Assembly (NCBI GenBank): GCA_958298945.1
Contig: OY282610.1
Location: forward strand, 26,622,233-26,686,232
Reading direction: 5' to 3'
DNA from: Atherix ibis
Lineage: Eukaryota > Arthropoda > Insecta > Diptera > Athericidae
Length of the DNA stretch: 64,000 bases
Shown here piece by piece: positions 34,067 to 47,205 of this stretch. Position numbers and translations under genes: made by a program. The notes under the pieces were generated by a model. It worked only from the letters and a program-made list of their open reading frames with translations. It did not search any database and was not told where the DNA came from. Within the stretch, counting starts at the first letter, position 1. Each line of letters opens with the position of its first letter.

Positions 34067-36205
34067 ATCGGTGAAAGACTATCCGTTAAAGATTACAATA
34101 TTCAGATTATTATTACTTTTATACTGAATGTTGATTATATAGAAAAAAAGAAGACTCTCTTCTATTATAAGCTACTGAAAGTTTACTAACAATTTGATAA
34201 TAATTTAGAATTTTTTTTTTAATATTAAAAGATGAAGGAAAATTTAAAAAAATGGAAATTTTAAGAAATTTATAATTTTCGATCAAAGTTGTTCGCTTTT
34301 TATAAGACAAAAAAATTCTCTATGAGTGATTATGAAAGAAAAAAAATCCAATTGAATTTGCATAAATATTAAATTTTAAAAAACTTTTAAAAAAAAATCC
34401 TTTTCGAGGATGAAAAAATTAACTAATTTTTTTTTTTTTTTTGGACAATAAAAAATATTTTTGTAAAATCTTGAAAATATTCATAATTAGTCTCATCAAA
34501 TATGCAAAAATATTACAAGAGTTGTGAATCAAGAGAAAAGGATAATTAAGAAAAAATTAAACAAACTCTAATGAATTTCATACGTTTTCTTGTTCGAAGA
34601 GTTGGGAGTGGTGTAGGTGGTGCTGGAATTGAATAAAAGCCTATTCGTGTATTTGTTAAGGATAATGTTGTAACTTGAGAGATTCGTGCAGCCAACAAAT
34701 TCATGGCAATTTTAATAGTTTTCACATACCGTGAGAATGTGTTAATTGGCAAAGGTGACACGTTGCATAGTTGCCGTGCCAAAATGGTGGTAGGGTTGAG
34801 AGGGGTGAATTCGATGGTGTTGCCCCAATTGTGTAATTCAGGGGTGAGTGTGTAGTTGAGCAAAAGAATTTTTTGTCACAGTTGTTGTTGGTTGTTAAAC
34901 GCAATTTCATGAAAACTGAAGCAGAAAGTCCAACGCCAACGTTTAAATTGGGTGGCTTCCGGTACCCATAATAAACCCATACTATGACCAGTATAAATGG
35001 GTAGTGCAGATTTACTTGTTGTTGAACATATTAGGCTTGAATGAATTGCAATATGGTGAATGGCATAGAATGTATAAGCTTTTAGTTAGATGAGGCCAGT
35101 AAAGGACACGCTAACGCTTGCTGGAATTAAATGTATTCTGGCAGAGGCCAGTTTTATGCCATAGGAAAGATGGGCAAATAGCATATCACATTTTATTCGT
35201 CATACTCTGTTGGATAAATAAGTGCAGGGCAAAGTTCTTAACGGTCATTGACCCATTTTTAAAACTCTTTCCAATTATATTCACACAAATGTAGAATTCA
35301 TTAAGAAAAAAGAAAAAAAGCAGTTGGAAAAATAGGCAGAGAGAGAAGGAGAGATAAAGAAAGAGAGAAAGAAAAAAACAGTCATTTTGCCAATTTGTCC
35401 AATTTATTTTGATTTTTAATTTTCTTCTTCCCCTCATATACACAACCATAACCAGCCACAAAGTCGTATCCTTGCACATATTAACAAGACGCATACACAT
35501 GCTAATGCAGTTTCGCAGACTAAAAGAAAACATTTCCAATTTTCGAAAACTGCAATTATTTTTAACGATAGTTTTTCGATTTTTAAATGTTGTATTTAAT
35601 TTACTAAATATTCTAATTTACATTAATTGCATACCATTTAGGCAAACTGTTATTTAATCATTAAATTTGGTGGTTACTTGATGGTTGTTTAACTTGTATA
35701 AATTCGGATTGTTCTACTTTTGCGCACACTACTAGTCAGGTGATAAAATTTTACGATTAGCCTTCGAATATTTTACAATAAATCCATTCCGAATTGTATA
35801 TTGAGTCAGTACTGAGAGTATACGAGTATGTTTGTCGGTTGCTTATTTGATTAGGTAATATTCGATTATAACAATTCAATAGAATTTAAATTAGAATAGA
35901 ATATTTTAGTTGTTATCAGTCAAGTTTATGTCGGTGTTAAGACTCTGTCGGTATATAGCATTGTTTACGTCATTCCATTGTATTGTACTTAATTAAGTAG
36001 ACGTCAAATACAGTATTTATTGAAATATTCCAATTAATAGAATATCAGATACGCTATAAATTTGAATATTTCGATTTGGTCATTTTCTCGCAATAAATTT
36101 ATGAATGCATCATTAAGTATGCGATCAATTGGTTCAGACAAAGAAACTTTGTCGAGATTATAAGCCCAAAAAGAAATTGCAAAAATTCTGTAAAAATTTA
36201 AAAAA
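34067..36205. other. Unique, less A+T-rich interval without recognised gene
   Basis: 34,540-35,200 is G/T-rich on the plus strand and keeps two minus frames open (34,546-34,863 and 34,722-34,910), but both start at non-ATG codons and show no domain. A pyrimidine-rich tract on the minus strand spans about 35,316-35,380 and underlies the 117-codon frame at 35,186-35,539, which is therefore probably chance. The interval could hold regulatory DNA; that is a guess from composition only. Confidence 0.4.
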
Positions 36206-38945
36206 AAAAATGTTTCAGGTAAAATTTTGTCAGTAAAAACTATTGCCAGTAAATACTAATTTCAGTAAAATTATTTAAGTAAAAATAAGTTCCAGAACAA
36301 CAAAAACTATTTATTCAGAAAAAATTATTGTCAGTAAAAATTATAGTCATTAAAAATTATTTCCAGTAAAAATTATTTTCAGTAAAAACTATTTTCGGTA
36401 AGAATTATTGTCATTAAAAATGCTTTTCAGTAAAAATTATTTTCATTAAAATAATTTTCAGTAAAAATTATTTTCATTAAAAACGATTTTCAGTAAAAAT
36501 TATTCTCATTAAAAACAATTTTCAGTAAAAATATTGTCAGTCAAACCTTTTTTCAGTAAGCATTATTTTCTCTAAAAACTATTTTGAGAAAAAATTATTG
36601 TTAGTAAAATTATTTTAAGTAAAAATTAATTCTATTAAAAATTATTTTCAGTAAAAACTATTTTCAGTAAGAATTATTGTCATTAAAAATGCTTTTCAGT
36701 AAAAATTATTTTCAGTAAAAATCATTTACAGTCAAAATTATTTTCATTTAAAACGATTTTCAGTAAAAATATTGTCAGTTAAACCTTTTCTCAGTAAGCA
36801 TTATTTTCTGTAAAAACAATTTTCAGTAAAAATATTGTCAGTCAAACCTTTTTTCAGTAAGTATTATTTTCTGTAAAAACTATTTTGAGAAAAAATTATT
36901 GTTGGTAAAATTATGTTAAGTAAAAATTAATTCTATTAAAAATTATTTTCAGTAAAAACTATTTTCAGTAAGAATTATTGTCATTAAAAATGCTTTTCAG
37001 TAAAAATTATTTTCAGTAAAAATCATTTACAGTCAAAATTATTTTCATTTAAAACGATTTTCAGTAAAAATATTGTCAGTTAAACCTTTTCTCAGTAAGC
37101 ATTATTTTCTGTAAAAACAATTTTCAGTAAAAATATTGTCAGTCAAACCTTTTTTCAGTAAGTATTATTTTCTGTAAAAACTATTTTGAGAAAAAATTAT
37201 TGTTGGTAAAATTATGTTAAGTAAAAATTAATTCTATTAAAAATTATTTTCAGTAAAAACTATTTTCAGTAAGAATTATTGTCATTAAAAATGCTTTTCA
37301 GTAAAAATTATTTTCAGTAAAAATCATTTACAGTCAAAATTATTTTCATTTAAAACGATTTTCAGTAAAAATATTGTCAGTTAAACCTTTTCTCAGTAAG
37401 CATTATTTTCTGTAAAAACAATTTTCAGTAAAAATATTGTCAGTCAAACCTTTTTTCAGTAAGTATTATTTTCTGTAAAAACTATTTTGAGAAAAAATTA
37501 TTGTTGGTAAAATTATGTTAAGTAAAAATTAATTCTATTAAAAATTATTTTTAGTAAAAACTATTTTCAGTAAGAATTATTGTCATTGAAAATTCTTTTC
37601 AGTAAAAATTATTTTCAGTAAAAATTATTTTCATTAAAAACGATTTTCAGTAAAAATTATTTTCATTAAAAACAATTTTCAGTAAAAATATTGTCAGTCA
37701 AACCTTTTTTCAGCAAGCATTATTTTCTGTAAAAATTATTTCAAGTAAAAATTGTTTTCAGTAAAAACTATTTTCAGTAAGAATTATTTCCAGTAAAAAC
37801 TATTTTGAGAAAAAATTATTGTTAGTAAAATTATTTTAAGTAAAAATTAATTATATTAAAAATTATGTTCAGTAAAAACTATTTTCAGTAAGAATTATTG
37901 GCATTAAAAATGCTTTTCAGTAAAAATTATTTTCAGTAAAAATTATTTTCAGTCAAAATTTTTTTCATTTAAAACGATTTTCAGTAAAATTATTTTCATT
38001 AAAACCGATTTTCAGTAAAAATATTGTCATTCAAACCTTTTTTCAGTAAGCATTTTTTCTGTAAAAATTATTTAAAGTAAAAATTTTTTTCAGTAAAACT
38101 TATTTCAGTAATATTTATTTTTAGTAAAAAATATTTTCAGTAAAAATTATTTCCAGTAAAATTATTTTTAGAAAAACGGCTTTCAATAAAAATTGTTTTT
38201 AGTAAAAAATTATTATCAGTAAAACTATTTAAAGTAAAATTTATTTCCATTAAAAATTATTGTCAGTAAAATCATTTTAAGTAAAAATTATTTCCATTGA
38301 CAATTATTGTCAGTAAAATTATGTTCAATAAAAACTATTTTAAGTAAAAATTGTTTTCAATAAAATTATTTTAAGTAAAACTTTTTTATTTTTACTAAAA
38401 CCCACTATCAATAAAATTAATTTGCAGTAAAAATATTGTCAGTGAAACCTTTTTTTAATAAGCATTATTTTCTATAAAAATTATTTTCAATAAAAAATTA
38501 TAATCAGTAAAACTATTTAAAGTAAAATTTATTTCCATTAAAAATTATTGTCAGTAAAATTATGTATAATAAAAACTATTTCAACTAAACACTATTTTCA
38601 GTAAAATTATTTTAAGTCAAAATTGGTTTAAATAAAAGTTGCTTTTAGTGCAAATAATTTTAAGTAAAGTCGTTTAAGTAAAATTTTTTTAAAATTATTT
38701 TTTTTTTAATTATTTTTAATAAAATTTATTTGTAGTAAAAATTATTTTAAGAAACAAAAATTATTTTCAATAATAATTATTTTAAGTAAAACTTTTTTAA
38801 GTAAAAATTTTTTTCAGCAGAAATTCTTTTCAGTAAAACTATTTCTAGTTAAATTATTTTCAGTAAAAATTGTTTTTAGTAAAAATTATTTTCAGCGAAA
38901 AATGCATCAGTAACAACTTTTTAGTAAAATTGTTAGTAACTAAGT
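36206..38945. repeat. Minisatellite array 1, 16-bp unit, with 301-bp higher-order copies
   Basis: The array consists of variants of TTTTCAGTAAAAATTA. In its first third a 301-bp composite is repeated with almost no differences: tgcttttcagtaaaaatt recurs at 36,690, 36,991 and 37,292. Elsewhere units are more diverged. It belongs to the same CAGTAAAA family as the three arrays that follow. Non-coding. Confidence 0.9.
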
Positions 38946-40325
38946 TAATTTATTATAACTTATCCTATGAGAGATCTTTATAGGAATGGTTATGAAATAA
39001 AAATTAAGCAGGAAAAGACAAATGAGCCCCGCTCATTATGATAGTGAATTAAGGGTAATAGAATTAAAAGAAGGAGAACGGAAGGCCTATTCACCCAAAT
39101 AATTGCAGCTATTTTTTAAATATTTTTGGGGACAATATTCAGGCTATACTCATGAATGTTGTCCCCAAAAACATTAAAAAAGGGATTTTTCATTGTAGTT
39201 TTAAATTTTATTATAAAAATGAACTTATTTACCTTAAGCAATTACATAAAAACAATTGCAAACATTTTTTTCCTTTTTACTATACAGAATATCATTAAAA
39301 ACTCATTTAAAAAAATCAATTTCTTCTCATTGTTGTATGAATATGGGACATGTCGCGTGAGTGTATTGTTAAATGTAAAAGTAAATCTAAGAAAATATAA
39401 AACAAACAAATTTAAAAATGATTTGTCATAAGAATGCAATAGTGGGAGGTTGAGCCTTGGCGTGGGAATATGGTAAATTGGAAAAAGGGATAAACATTGC
39501 TATGCTATGGAGTGCCTTGAATAGGAAGTTCCATTTTTTTTCTATTTGAAATGTTTTATTATGCATTCAAGTACCTAAAAATGTCGGTATGCTGTTATGG
39601 GACACGCAATTCGAAAATTTCACATTTTATTTTATTATTTCTGTAATGTTGCTAAAGCTTTCTTTTGTATACATTTGTGGTTTATGCTGTTTTTAATTTT
39701 TAAGCTGCAATGTTTTATTTGTTAAATTTTTTTGTAGGCTCCATAACATAGACTCCAATATGCAATTATCGATGTTTTACAAGATTATTTCTATCTAGTA
39801 TTAAAGTCCTACAGAATATCTGGTAGGTATCAGTTAATAGACGAGTAAAACAATACACGATTAGTAAGTGGTTTTGGGCGATGAATATGTAAACAAATAT
39901 CTAAACGGAAAAAATAAATGAAAAATTTAACGGATTGAATAGAATTACGACTGGACGATAAATTTAGTGTTCAGATGCAAAAATTCATAAATCGCTTTCG
40001 GTTTTATGTTTAAATGAAAATAAATATTTTTTTATAAATTTTGTATTCAAATGAAATTTTTTGTAATAATTTTTTTATACGAATTTATGCCTAATTCAAT
40101 CATTATTTTCATAATATTCGTTATAAAACTGAACAGATTTCACCAAGTAAGAGAGACACATAGTTAAACGTAGTTTTAATAGCATTTTTTTATCTTTTGT
40201 ATCAATAGAATATTTTTTCCATCATAAATGAGAAGAATTTTATAAAAAAATTCACAAGTTCAAAATATATCGAAGCCTTTGTGTTAACATATTTACCGTT
40301 ACATGCAAGTTTCAATAAAAAAATT
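38946..40325. other. Spacer between arrays 1 and 2
   Basis: Mostly A+T-rich. An ATG-started 91-codon frame at 39,156-39,431 (+) is K/N/F/I-rich and overlaps a hairpin; probably chance. Confidence 0.45.
39123..39171. repeat. 19-bp-arm hairpin
   Basis: tttttggggacaatattca and tgaatgttgtccccaaaaa are complementary with one mismatch around an 11-bp loop. It could be the remains of a tiny foldback element. Confidence 0.65.
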
Positions 40326-41935
40326 TGAAAAAAATGTTAAGTAAAAAACATTTAGTAAAATATTACAGGAAAAAATTATCAGAACAAATTTTGAGAGAAA
40401 ATTTTTGCAAACAATTTTAAAAACAAAATTTGTCACTAAAAATTTGTTGCACCAAAATTGTTCAGAAAAAATTTGTCACTAAAAATTGTTCAGTAAAAAT
40501 TTGTGAGTAAAATTTTGTCAGCAAAATTATGTCAGTAATATTTTATCAGTAACATTAAGTCAGTAAAATTTGTCCAGTAAAATTTTATCAGTAAAATTTA
40601 TTCAGTAAAATATAACCACTAAAATTGTATCAGTAAAATTTAGCAAATGAAATTTTATCAGTAAACTTTTATCAGGAAATTAAGTCAGTAAAATTTTGTT
40701 AGTAAAATTTAGCCACTAAAATTATCAGTAAAATTTTGCCAGTAAAATTTGTCCAGTAAAATTTTGTCAGTAAAATTTTGCCAAAAAAAATTTGTCACTT
40801 AAAATTGTTCAGTTAAAATTTTTGAGTATAAATTTGTCAGCAAAATTTTGCCAGTAAAATATCGCAACTAAATTTAGCATATCAATTGTTGTCAGTAAAA
40901 TTTTATCAGAAAAATAAGTCAGTAAAATTTGGCCAGTCAAATTTTATCAGTAAAGTTTTGTCAGTCAAATTTTATCAATAAAGTTTCGTCAGTCAAATTT
41001 TATCAGTCAAATTTTGTCAGTAAATTTTTATCAGTCAAATTTTGTCAGTAAAATTTTATCAGTAAATTTTGTCCAGTAAAATTTTGTCAGTAAAATTTTG
41101 TCAGTAAAATTTAGCTAGTAAAGTTTTGTCAGTAAAATTTTGTAAAAAAAAATTTGTCACTTAAAATCGTTCAGTAAAAATTTTTGAGTATAAATTTGTC
41201 AGCAAAATTTTGCCAGCAAAATATCGCCACTAAAATTTTATCAGTAAAATTTAGCATATAAAATGTTGTCAGTAAAATTTTATTAGAAAAATAAGTCAGT
41301 AAAATTTGGCCAGTTAAATTTTATCAGTAAAGTTTTGTCAGTCAAATTTTATCAGTAAAGTTTCGTCAGTCAAATTTTATCAGTCAAATTTTGTCAGCAA
41401 ATTTTTATCAGTAAAATTTTGTCAGTAAAATTTTGTCAGTAAAATTTTGTCAGTAAAATTTAGGTAGTAAAGTTTTGTCAGTAAAATTTTGTCAAAAAAA
41501 ATTTGTCACTTAAAATTGTTCAGTAAAAATTTTTGAGTATAAATTTGTCGGCAAAATTTTGCCAGTAAAATATAGCCACTAAAATTTTTGTCAGTAAAAT
41601 TTAGCATATAAAATGTTGTCAGTAAAATTTTATCAGAAAAATAAGTCAGTAAAATTTGGCCAGTTAAAGTTTTGGTAGTCAAATTTAGCTACTAAAATTA
41701 TCAGTAAAATTTAGCCAATAAAATTTTTTCCGTAAAATTAAGTCAGTAAAATTAAGCCAGTAAAATTTTTTCAGTGAATTTTAATAGTAAAATATTGTCA
41801 GAAAAATTGGTCGGTAAAAATTTGTCACTAAGAATTGTTTAGTAAAAATTCATCAGTAAATAATTGTCATTACAAACTTATTAGTAGAAATTTTTTACAG
41901 AAAAACTTATAAAAAAACGTCTACTAAAAATATTA
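40326..41935. repeat. Minisatellite array 2, 14-bp unit
   Basis: The base unit is GTCAGTAAAATTTT and variants. A composite of about 355 bp recurs: the landmark tttgtcactt lies at about 40,791, 41,153 and 41,503. The 3' edge leads into a roughly 170-bp flank that is also found after array 3. Confidence 0.9.
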
Positions 41936-42120
41936 ATTGAAATATTTGGGTGGCTATGTTCATTTAAAATCAGTAGAGCAGATCAAACTAGGCTTAGCAG
42001 AATCCAAACATTTTAATGACTCATAAAAACCTCATCTTTTCGAAGATTATCTGAGATTTAAAAAAAAATACTAGAAAATGAAATTTTTATGATGATTGAG
42101 AAAAAGCAATAGCAATCATT
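41936..42120. repeat. Array 3' flank, copy 1
   Basis: Shares atatttgggt-gctat, aaggctta-like and gaagattatctgag-tttaaa blocks in the same order with 46,957-47,160. The similarity shows that an array edge plus unique DNA was duplicated as one piece. Confidence 0.7.
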
Positions 42121-44452
42121 TTTCATTAATATTGATTTAAAATTTCTATTCAATAAAAAATAATTATTATTTATCAATAACAGAAATATAGAGTAAGTAA
42201 TTTATCAAAAGTTTGAATAAATTCATATCAGGGAGACACCTACGATAGCAATTTTTTAATTTCAGGTGTGGTGTCGATAGCGATTGCATGAACTTTTCGA
42301 TGGTAAATTGTTTTTGTCACATTTCGTGTTGTTTACTTTTTTCCTTTATGAAAATTCATTGAACAATTGTTGACAATACCAAACAATACAAGTACTGACA
42401 CATTGAAATTGGATAACTTTTAGGGATTTTCCGACAAAAAGAAGAATTCATGAATTTCTAATTACAAATATCAGCAAGGGTAGTTGGGAGCTTTTGTCGT
42501 AGGGACTTCCCCGGTTTGGTTGCTTTAAATTCGAATAATTTTATACGCATTGATGAACTTTTCATTTTGGTTAACTTGACTTTCTGTAACGAAACTTTTA
42601 GTTGCTGTAATTAAAATTATGAATATTTCAGAAATATTTACCCTGAGTAAAAAAATTTCATATTCAATGAAAAGTGCATTCAAAATTGGGGCATTATTCG
42701 AATCTGTTCACTTCTTTGAATATTCCTCTTTTTTTTCGGAGTAGAAATTGAAATATTTTTTGCCTTTTTGCCACCCAAAAAGTTTTTTTCGTATAAAATT
42801 CCTTTTGTGGTTCTTTCAGAATACAAACTTTATGATTTTAATAATATTAAAAAAATAATATATACCGAAAAATTCTTGGATATCTTCAGTTTTGACAAAA
42901 TTAAGTTTTAATAATATGCAACTGTATTTGAAGGGAAGAATTATCTTGAAAAGGTAAATATCTAAAATGCAATTAGATTTTAACTTTACTCTGTAGCTGA
43001 TTTTATACGAAATGTTATTTCGAAGAATTGCATTTGAATTATTAGTTAACATTTCTAAGAATCGTAATTTAGATTCTATTTTGAACTGTTGTTATAAGAA
43101 GCTTCTAGTTAGAAAACAATCCACAAAAGGATATTATTTTGAGATTATGGTATTGCTTATAAAATCATTATAAATATTTATAGTCAAGTAAGAATTTTAT
43201 ATAAATAATTAAATATTGTTAAATAGTAAAATGGAAATGAATAAATTTTTTTATATATAAATATAAAATCATTAAAAAAAGCAGTATAAGATGCTAAAAA
43301 CCTTAAACTTAAATGTAAAGATTTCCTATTTCGGAAAGTAAAATTAACTAAAACATATTCAAAATTCAAATTTAGGATATTACAAAGATTCTGAGTTTAA
43401 TAACATTCGAATAGCTACTTTCTTGGAAGACTTAATTTTGATGGTATTTTTATGCATTTTGAACTGTAATTCCTTACTTAATAAATATTATTTTTAAACT
43501 ATTTTAAATTTTAAGGAATATTTGTGTTAACAAACCTCTATAAAAAAGAGTCCAAAAGTGTCAAATAGTGTCATAAAATTTTGAAATTACATATTCTGGA
43601 AACTTCCGGCTCAGTAAAGATAAAATAAATCGTGTTGTGTGCGGCTTATGGTGCTGTCATACTAAAACCACATATATTATAGACTGAAGTCTTCAAATCC
43701 AAGCCCAAAAATTACGGCCATATGCTTCAAGTTATCATGCGGCCATATGCTCAGAATTTACTGTACAAAAAATGGGGGCCAATGACACCTTCAGACAAAA
43801 ATTGTAACAGACAGTAATTTTTTACTAATACAATGGCTTCTCCATAAGTAACTTGTGGATTTTCTAACTTACATATAAGGCAATTATGCTTATTGGTGTA
43901 TCCTCAGTGCTGAAGAGTATTTATTCGGAAAATCAGAACCCAAAACTTATCTTCCAGCACCCAATCGGCAAATTTTTAGCGCCATCTATAGTTCAGGGGT
44001 GGGCAACCTATAAATACTATTTTTTATTATCTTATAATTTTTTTCATGAATATTAGTATGGCACTGAGGCATAGTCGCACCCTAACTCCTAAAAATCACT
44101 TTTTTCCATTCTGTTTTAATTTTTCTATCCCGTTATCCTTTCCTTAACAAAAAGTATGGTACCGCATCAAAAACTGTACGAAAATAAGCAGGAGGATAGC
44201 TGCAACGGATCGATTATTTGATTAGTGAAGACAAATCATTACAAGGGTATAAATACGTTCTTTAATGGGAGTAACTAATAAAAAAAACGTAAATGAAGCG
44301 TTCGAGTCGTACGTAGTTACTTTGTAAATAGGTCTTCGGTTGAATCGGTCAATGTAACTATGATGTTGCTGCTTATAATCTATGAAAAACCAGAATGAGG
44401 TTCTCATTAACCACGCGCTTTCCAACCCCTTCTAAAGTCATTTTATACTTTG
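42121..44452. other. Spacer between arrays 2 and 3
   Basis: No gene is recognised. A 12-bp string cggccatatgct occurs twice near 43,715-43,750. A weak copy of the dispersed repeat lies near 43,560-43,630. The sequence ggttctcattaac-acgc and ccaaccccttctaaag just before array 3 (44,398-44,440) resembles 47,165-47,205 just after it. Confidence 0.45.
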
Positions 44453-46956
44453 GCAGTAAAATTTTGTCAGTGAACATATTCGAGTAAACAATTCTCAATA
44501 AAAATTCGTCAGTAAAAATTTGTCGGTACAATTTTGTCAGTAAAAATTTGCCAGTCAAAATTTGTCAGTTAACATTCATTAGTAAAAACTGTAAAGTAGA
44601 AATTTGTGAGTAAACATGTGTCAGACAAATTTTGTCAGTAAAATTTTGTCCGTACAATTTCGTCAATAAAGTTTTGTCAGTAAAATTTTATCAGCAAAAT
44701 TTTATCAGTAAAAATAGCCCACTCAAAATTTGTCAGTAAAAATTGTGAAGTAGAAATTTGTGAGTAAACATGTGTCAGACAAATTTTGTCAGCAAAAATT
44801 CGTCATTTAAATTTTTTCAGTAAAAATATCTTAGCAAAAATTTATCCGTAAAATGTTGTCAGTAAAATTTAGTTAGTTAAAATTTGTCAGTAAACATTCG
44901 TCAATAAAAATTCGTCAATAAAAATTGTAAAGTAGATATTTGTGAGTAAACATTTGTCAGTAAAATTTTATCAGCAAAATTTTATCAGTAAAAATAGCCC
45001 ACTCAAAATTTATCAGTAAAAATTGTAAAGTAGAAATTTGTGAGTAAACATTTGTCAGACAAATTTTGTCAACAAAAATTCGTCATTTAAATTTTTTCAG
45101 TAAAAATATCTCAGAAAAAATTTATCCGTAAAATGTTGTCAGTAAAATTTAGTTAGTTAAAATTTGTCAGTAAACATTCGTCAATAAACATTCGTCAGTA
45201 AAAATTGTAAAGTAGATATTTGTGAGTAAACATTTGTCAGAAAAATTTTGTCAAAACAATTTTGTCAGTAAAATTATATCAGTTAAATTTCGTCAGTAAA
45301 GTTTTGTCAGTAAAATTTTGTCAGTAAAAATATTCCACTCAAAATTTATCAGTAAAAATATGTCACTACAAATTGTAAAGTAGAAATTTGTGAGTAAACA
45401 TTTGTCAGTAAAAATCGGGCTGTAAAAATTTTTCAATAAAATTTTCTCAATAAAATTTTGTCAGTTAAATTCTCTAAGTAAAATTTTGTTAGTAAATTTC
45501 TTCAATAAACATTTCTCAGTAAAAATTCGTAGGCAAAAATTGTAAAGTTAAAAAGTGTGATTAGAAATATTGTCAGTAAAATGTTTCGGTAAAATTTTGT
45601 CAGTCAAATTTTGTTAATAAATTTTTGTCAGTAAAGTATTGTCAGTAAAATCTGAAGGAACAATTTGGCAATTAAAAAATTATCTGAGGCTTGGAAATCA
45701 ATAAAATTGTTTTAGTCAGCAATATTTTGTCAGTAATATTTTGTCAGTAAAATGTTGTTAGTAAAATTTTCTCAGTTAAATTTTGTCAGTAAAATTAGGT
45801 CAGGAAAATTTTGTCAGTAAAATTTTGTTAGTAAAATTATGTCAGTTAAGGTTCGTCAGAAAATATCTGTCAGTAAAAATGTGTCCGTAAAATTTTATCA
45901 AGAAAATTTTGCCAGTAAAATTTTGTCAGTTAAGATTTGTCAGTAAAATTTTGTCCGTAAAATTTTGTCCGTAAAATTTTGTCCGTAAAATTTAGTCAAA
46001 CAAATTTTGCCAGTACAATTTTGTTAGTAAAATATGTCAATAAAATTTTGTCAGCAAAATTTTGTCAGTAAAATTTTGTCAGTAAAAATATTCCACTCAA
46101 AATTTATCAGTAAAAATATGTCACTACAAATTGTAAAGTAGAAATTTGTGAGTAAACATTTGTCAGTAAAATTTTGTCAGTAAAAATTGGGCTGTAAAAA
46201 TTGTTCAATAAAATTTTCTGAGTAAAATTTTGTCAGTAAATTTCTTCAATAAACATTTCTCATTAAAAATTCGAAAGTAAAAATTGTAAAGTTAAAAAGT
46301 GTGATTAGAAATGTTGTCAGTAAAATTTTTCGGTAAAATTTTGTCAGTCAAATTTTGTTAGTAAATTTTTGTCAGTAAAGTATTGTCGGTAAAAATCTGT
46401 AGAAACAATTTGTCAATTTAAAAATTATCTGAAGTTTGGAAATCAATAAAATTGTTTTAGTCAGGAAAATTTTGACAGAAAAAGTTTGTGAGCAATATTT
46501 TGTCAGTAATATTTTGTCAGTAAAATGTTGTTAGTAAAATTTTCTCAGTAAAATTTTGTCAGTAAAATTAGGTCAGGAAAATTTTGTCAATAAAATTTTG
46601 TTAGTAAAATTATGTCAGTAAAGTTTCGTCAGAAAATATCTATCAGTAAAAATGTGTCCGTAAAATTTTATCAAGAAAATTTTGCCAGTAAAATTTTGTC
46701 AGTTAAGATTTGTCAGTAAAATTTTGTCCGTAAAATTTTGTCAAACAAATTTTGCCAGTAAAATTTTGTTAGTAAAATATGTCAATAAAATTTTGTCAGT
46801 AAAATTTTGTCAAGAAAATTTTGCCAGTAAAATTTTGTCAGTACAATTTTATCAGTAAGAGTTTCGTAGTAAAAATTTGTGAGTAGAAATTTGCCAGTAA
46901 AATTTTTCGGTAAAATATTGTCAGTAAAAATTAAGTCAGTATTAAAAATATTCATT
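44453..46956. repeat. Minisatellite array 3, 14-bp unit, about 758-bp composite
   Basis: The same GTCAGTAAAATTTT family as array 2. The landmark tattccactc recurs at 45,331 and 46,089, 758 bp apart, and a shorter composite of about 285 bp is duplicated at 44.7 and 45.0 kb. Minus-strand frames such as 46,782-46,985 are translations of the repeat (repeated T-D-K-I-L-L), not genes. Confidence 0.9.
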
Positions 46957-47205
46957 AAAATATTTGGGTAGCTATTTTCATTCAAAATGCATGGATATGC
47001 AGCAGGTCCAACAAGGCTTAGGAAAATCCAAAAACTTTAATAACACTTAAAAGTGCTGCAAATGCATATAAAAAACTCATTTTTTTTTGAAAGATTATCT
47101 GAGGTTTAAAATCATACTAGAAAAGGACTTTTTTATGATTGGGAAAAACCAATTTTAATAACGAGGTTCTCATTGACGTCGTTATTTCCCACCCCTTTTA
47201 AAGTT
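46957..47205. repeat. Array 3' flank, copy 2
   Basis: Second copy of the flank described at 41,936-42,120, with a short insertion (gcatggatatgcagc area). It is followed by gaggttctcattgacg, which resembles the left border of array 3, so that border motif is on both sides of the array. Confidence 0.68.

Noticed and set aside
34546..34910. Two overlapping minus-strand frames of 105 and 62 codons
   Set aside because: The longer frame starts at TTG rather than ATG, there is no domain, and openness follows from a G/T-rich plus strand with few TA dinucleotides.
35186..35539. 117-codon minus-strand frame
   Set aside because: Its middle is a translated pyrimidine tract (F, L, S runs) and the rest has no recognisable motif.
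39156..39431. 91-codon ATG-started frame between arrays
   Set aside because: Lysine/asparagine/isoleucine/phenylalanine-rich, typical of chance frames in A+T-rich DNA, and it overlaps a hairpin.
46782..46985. Minus-strand frame of repeated T-D-K-I-L-L units
   Set aside because: A direct translation of the 14-bp minisatellite. Since 14 is not a multiple of three, the frame is not maintained across the array.
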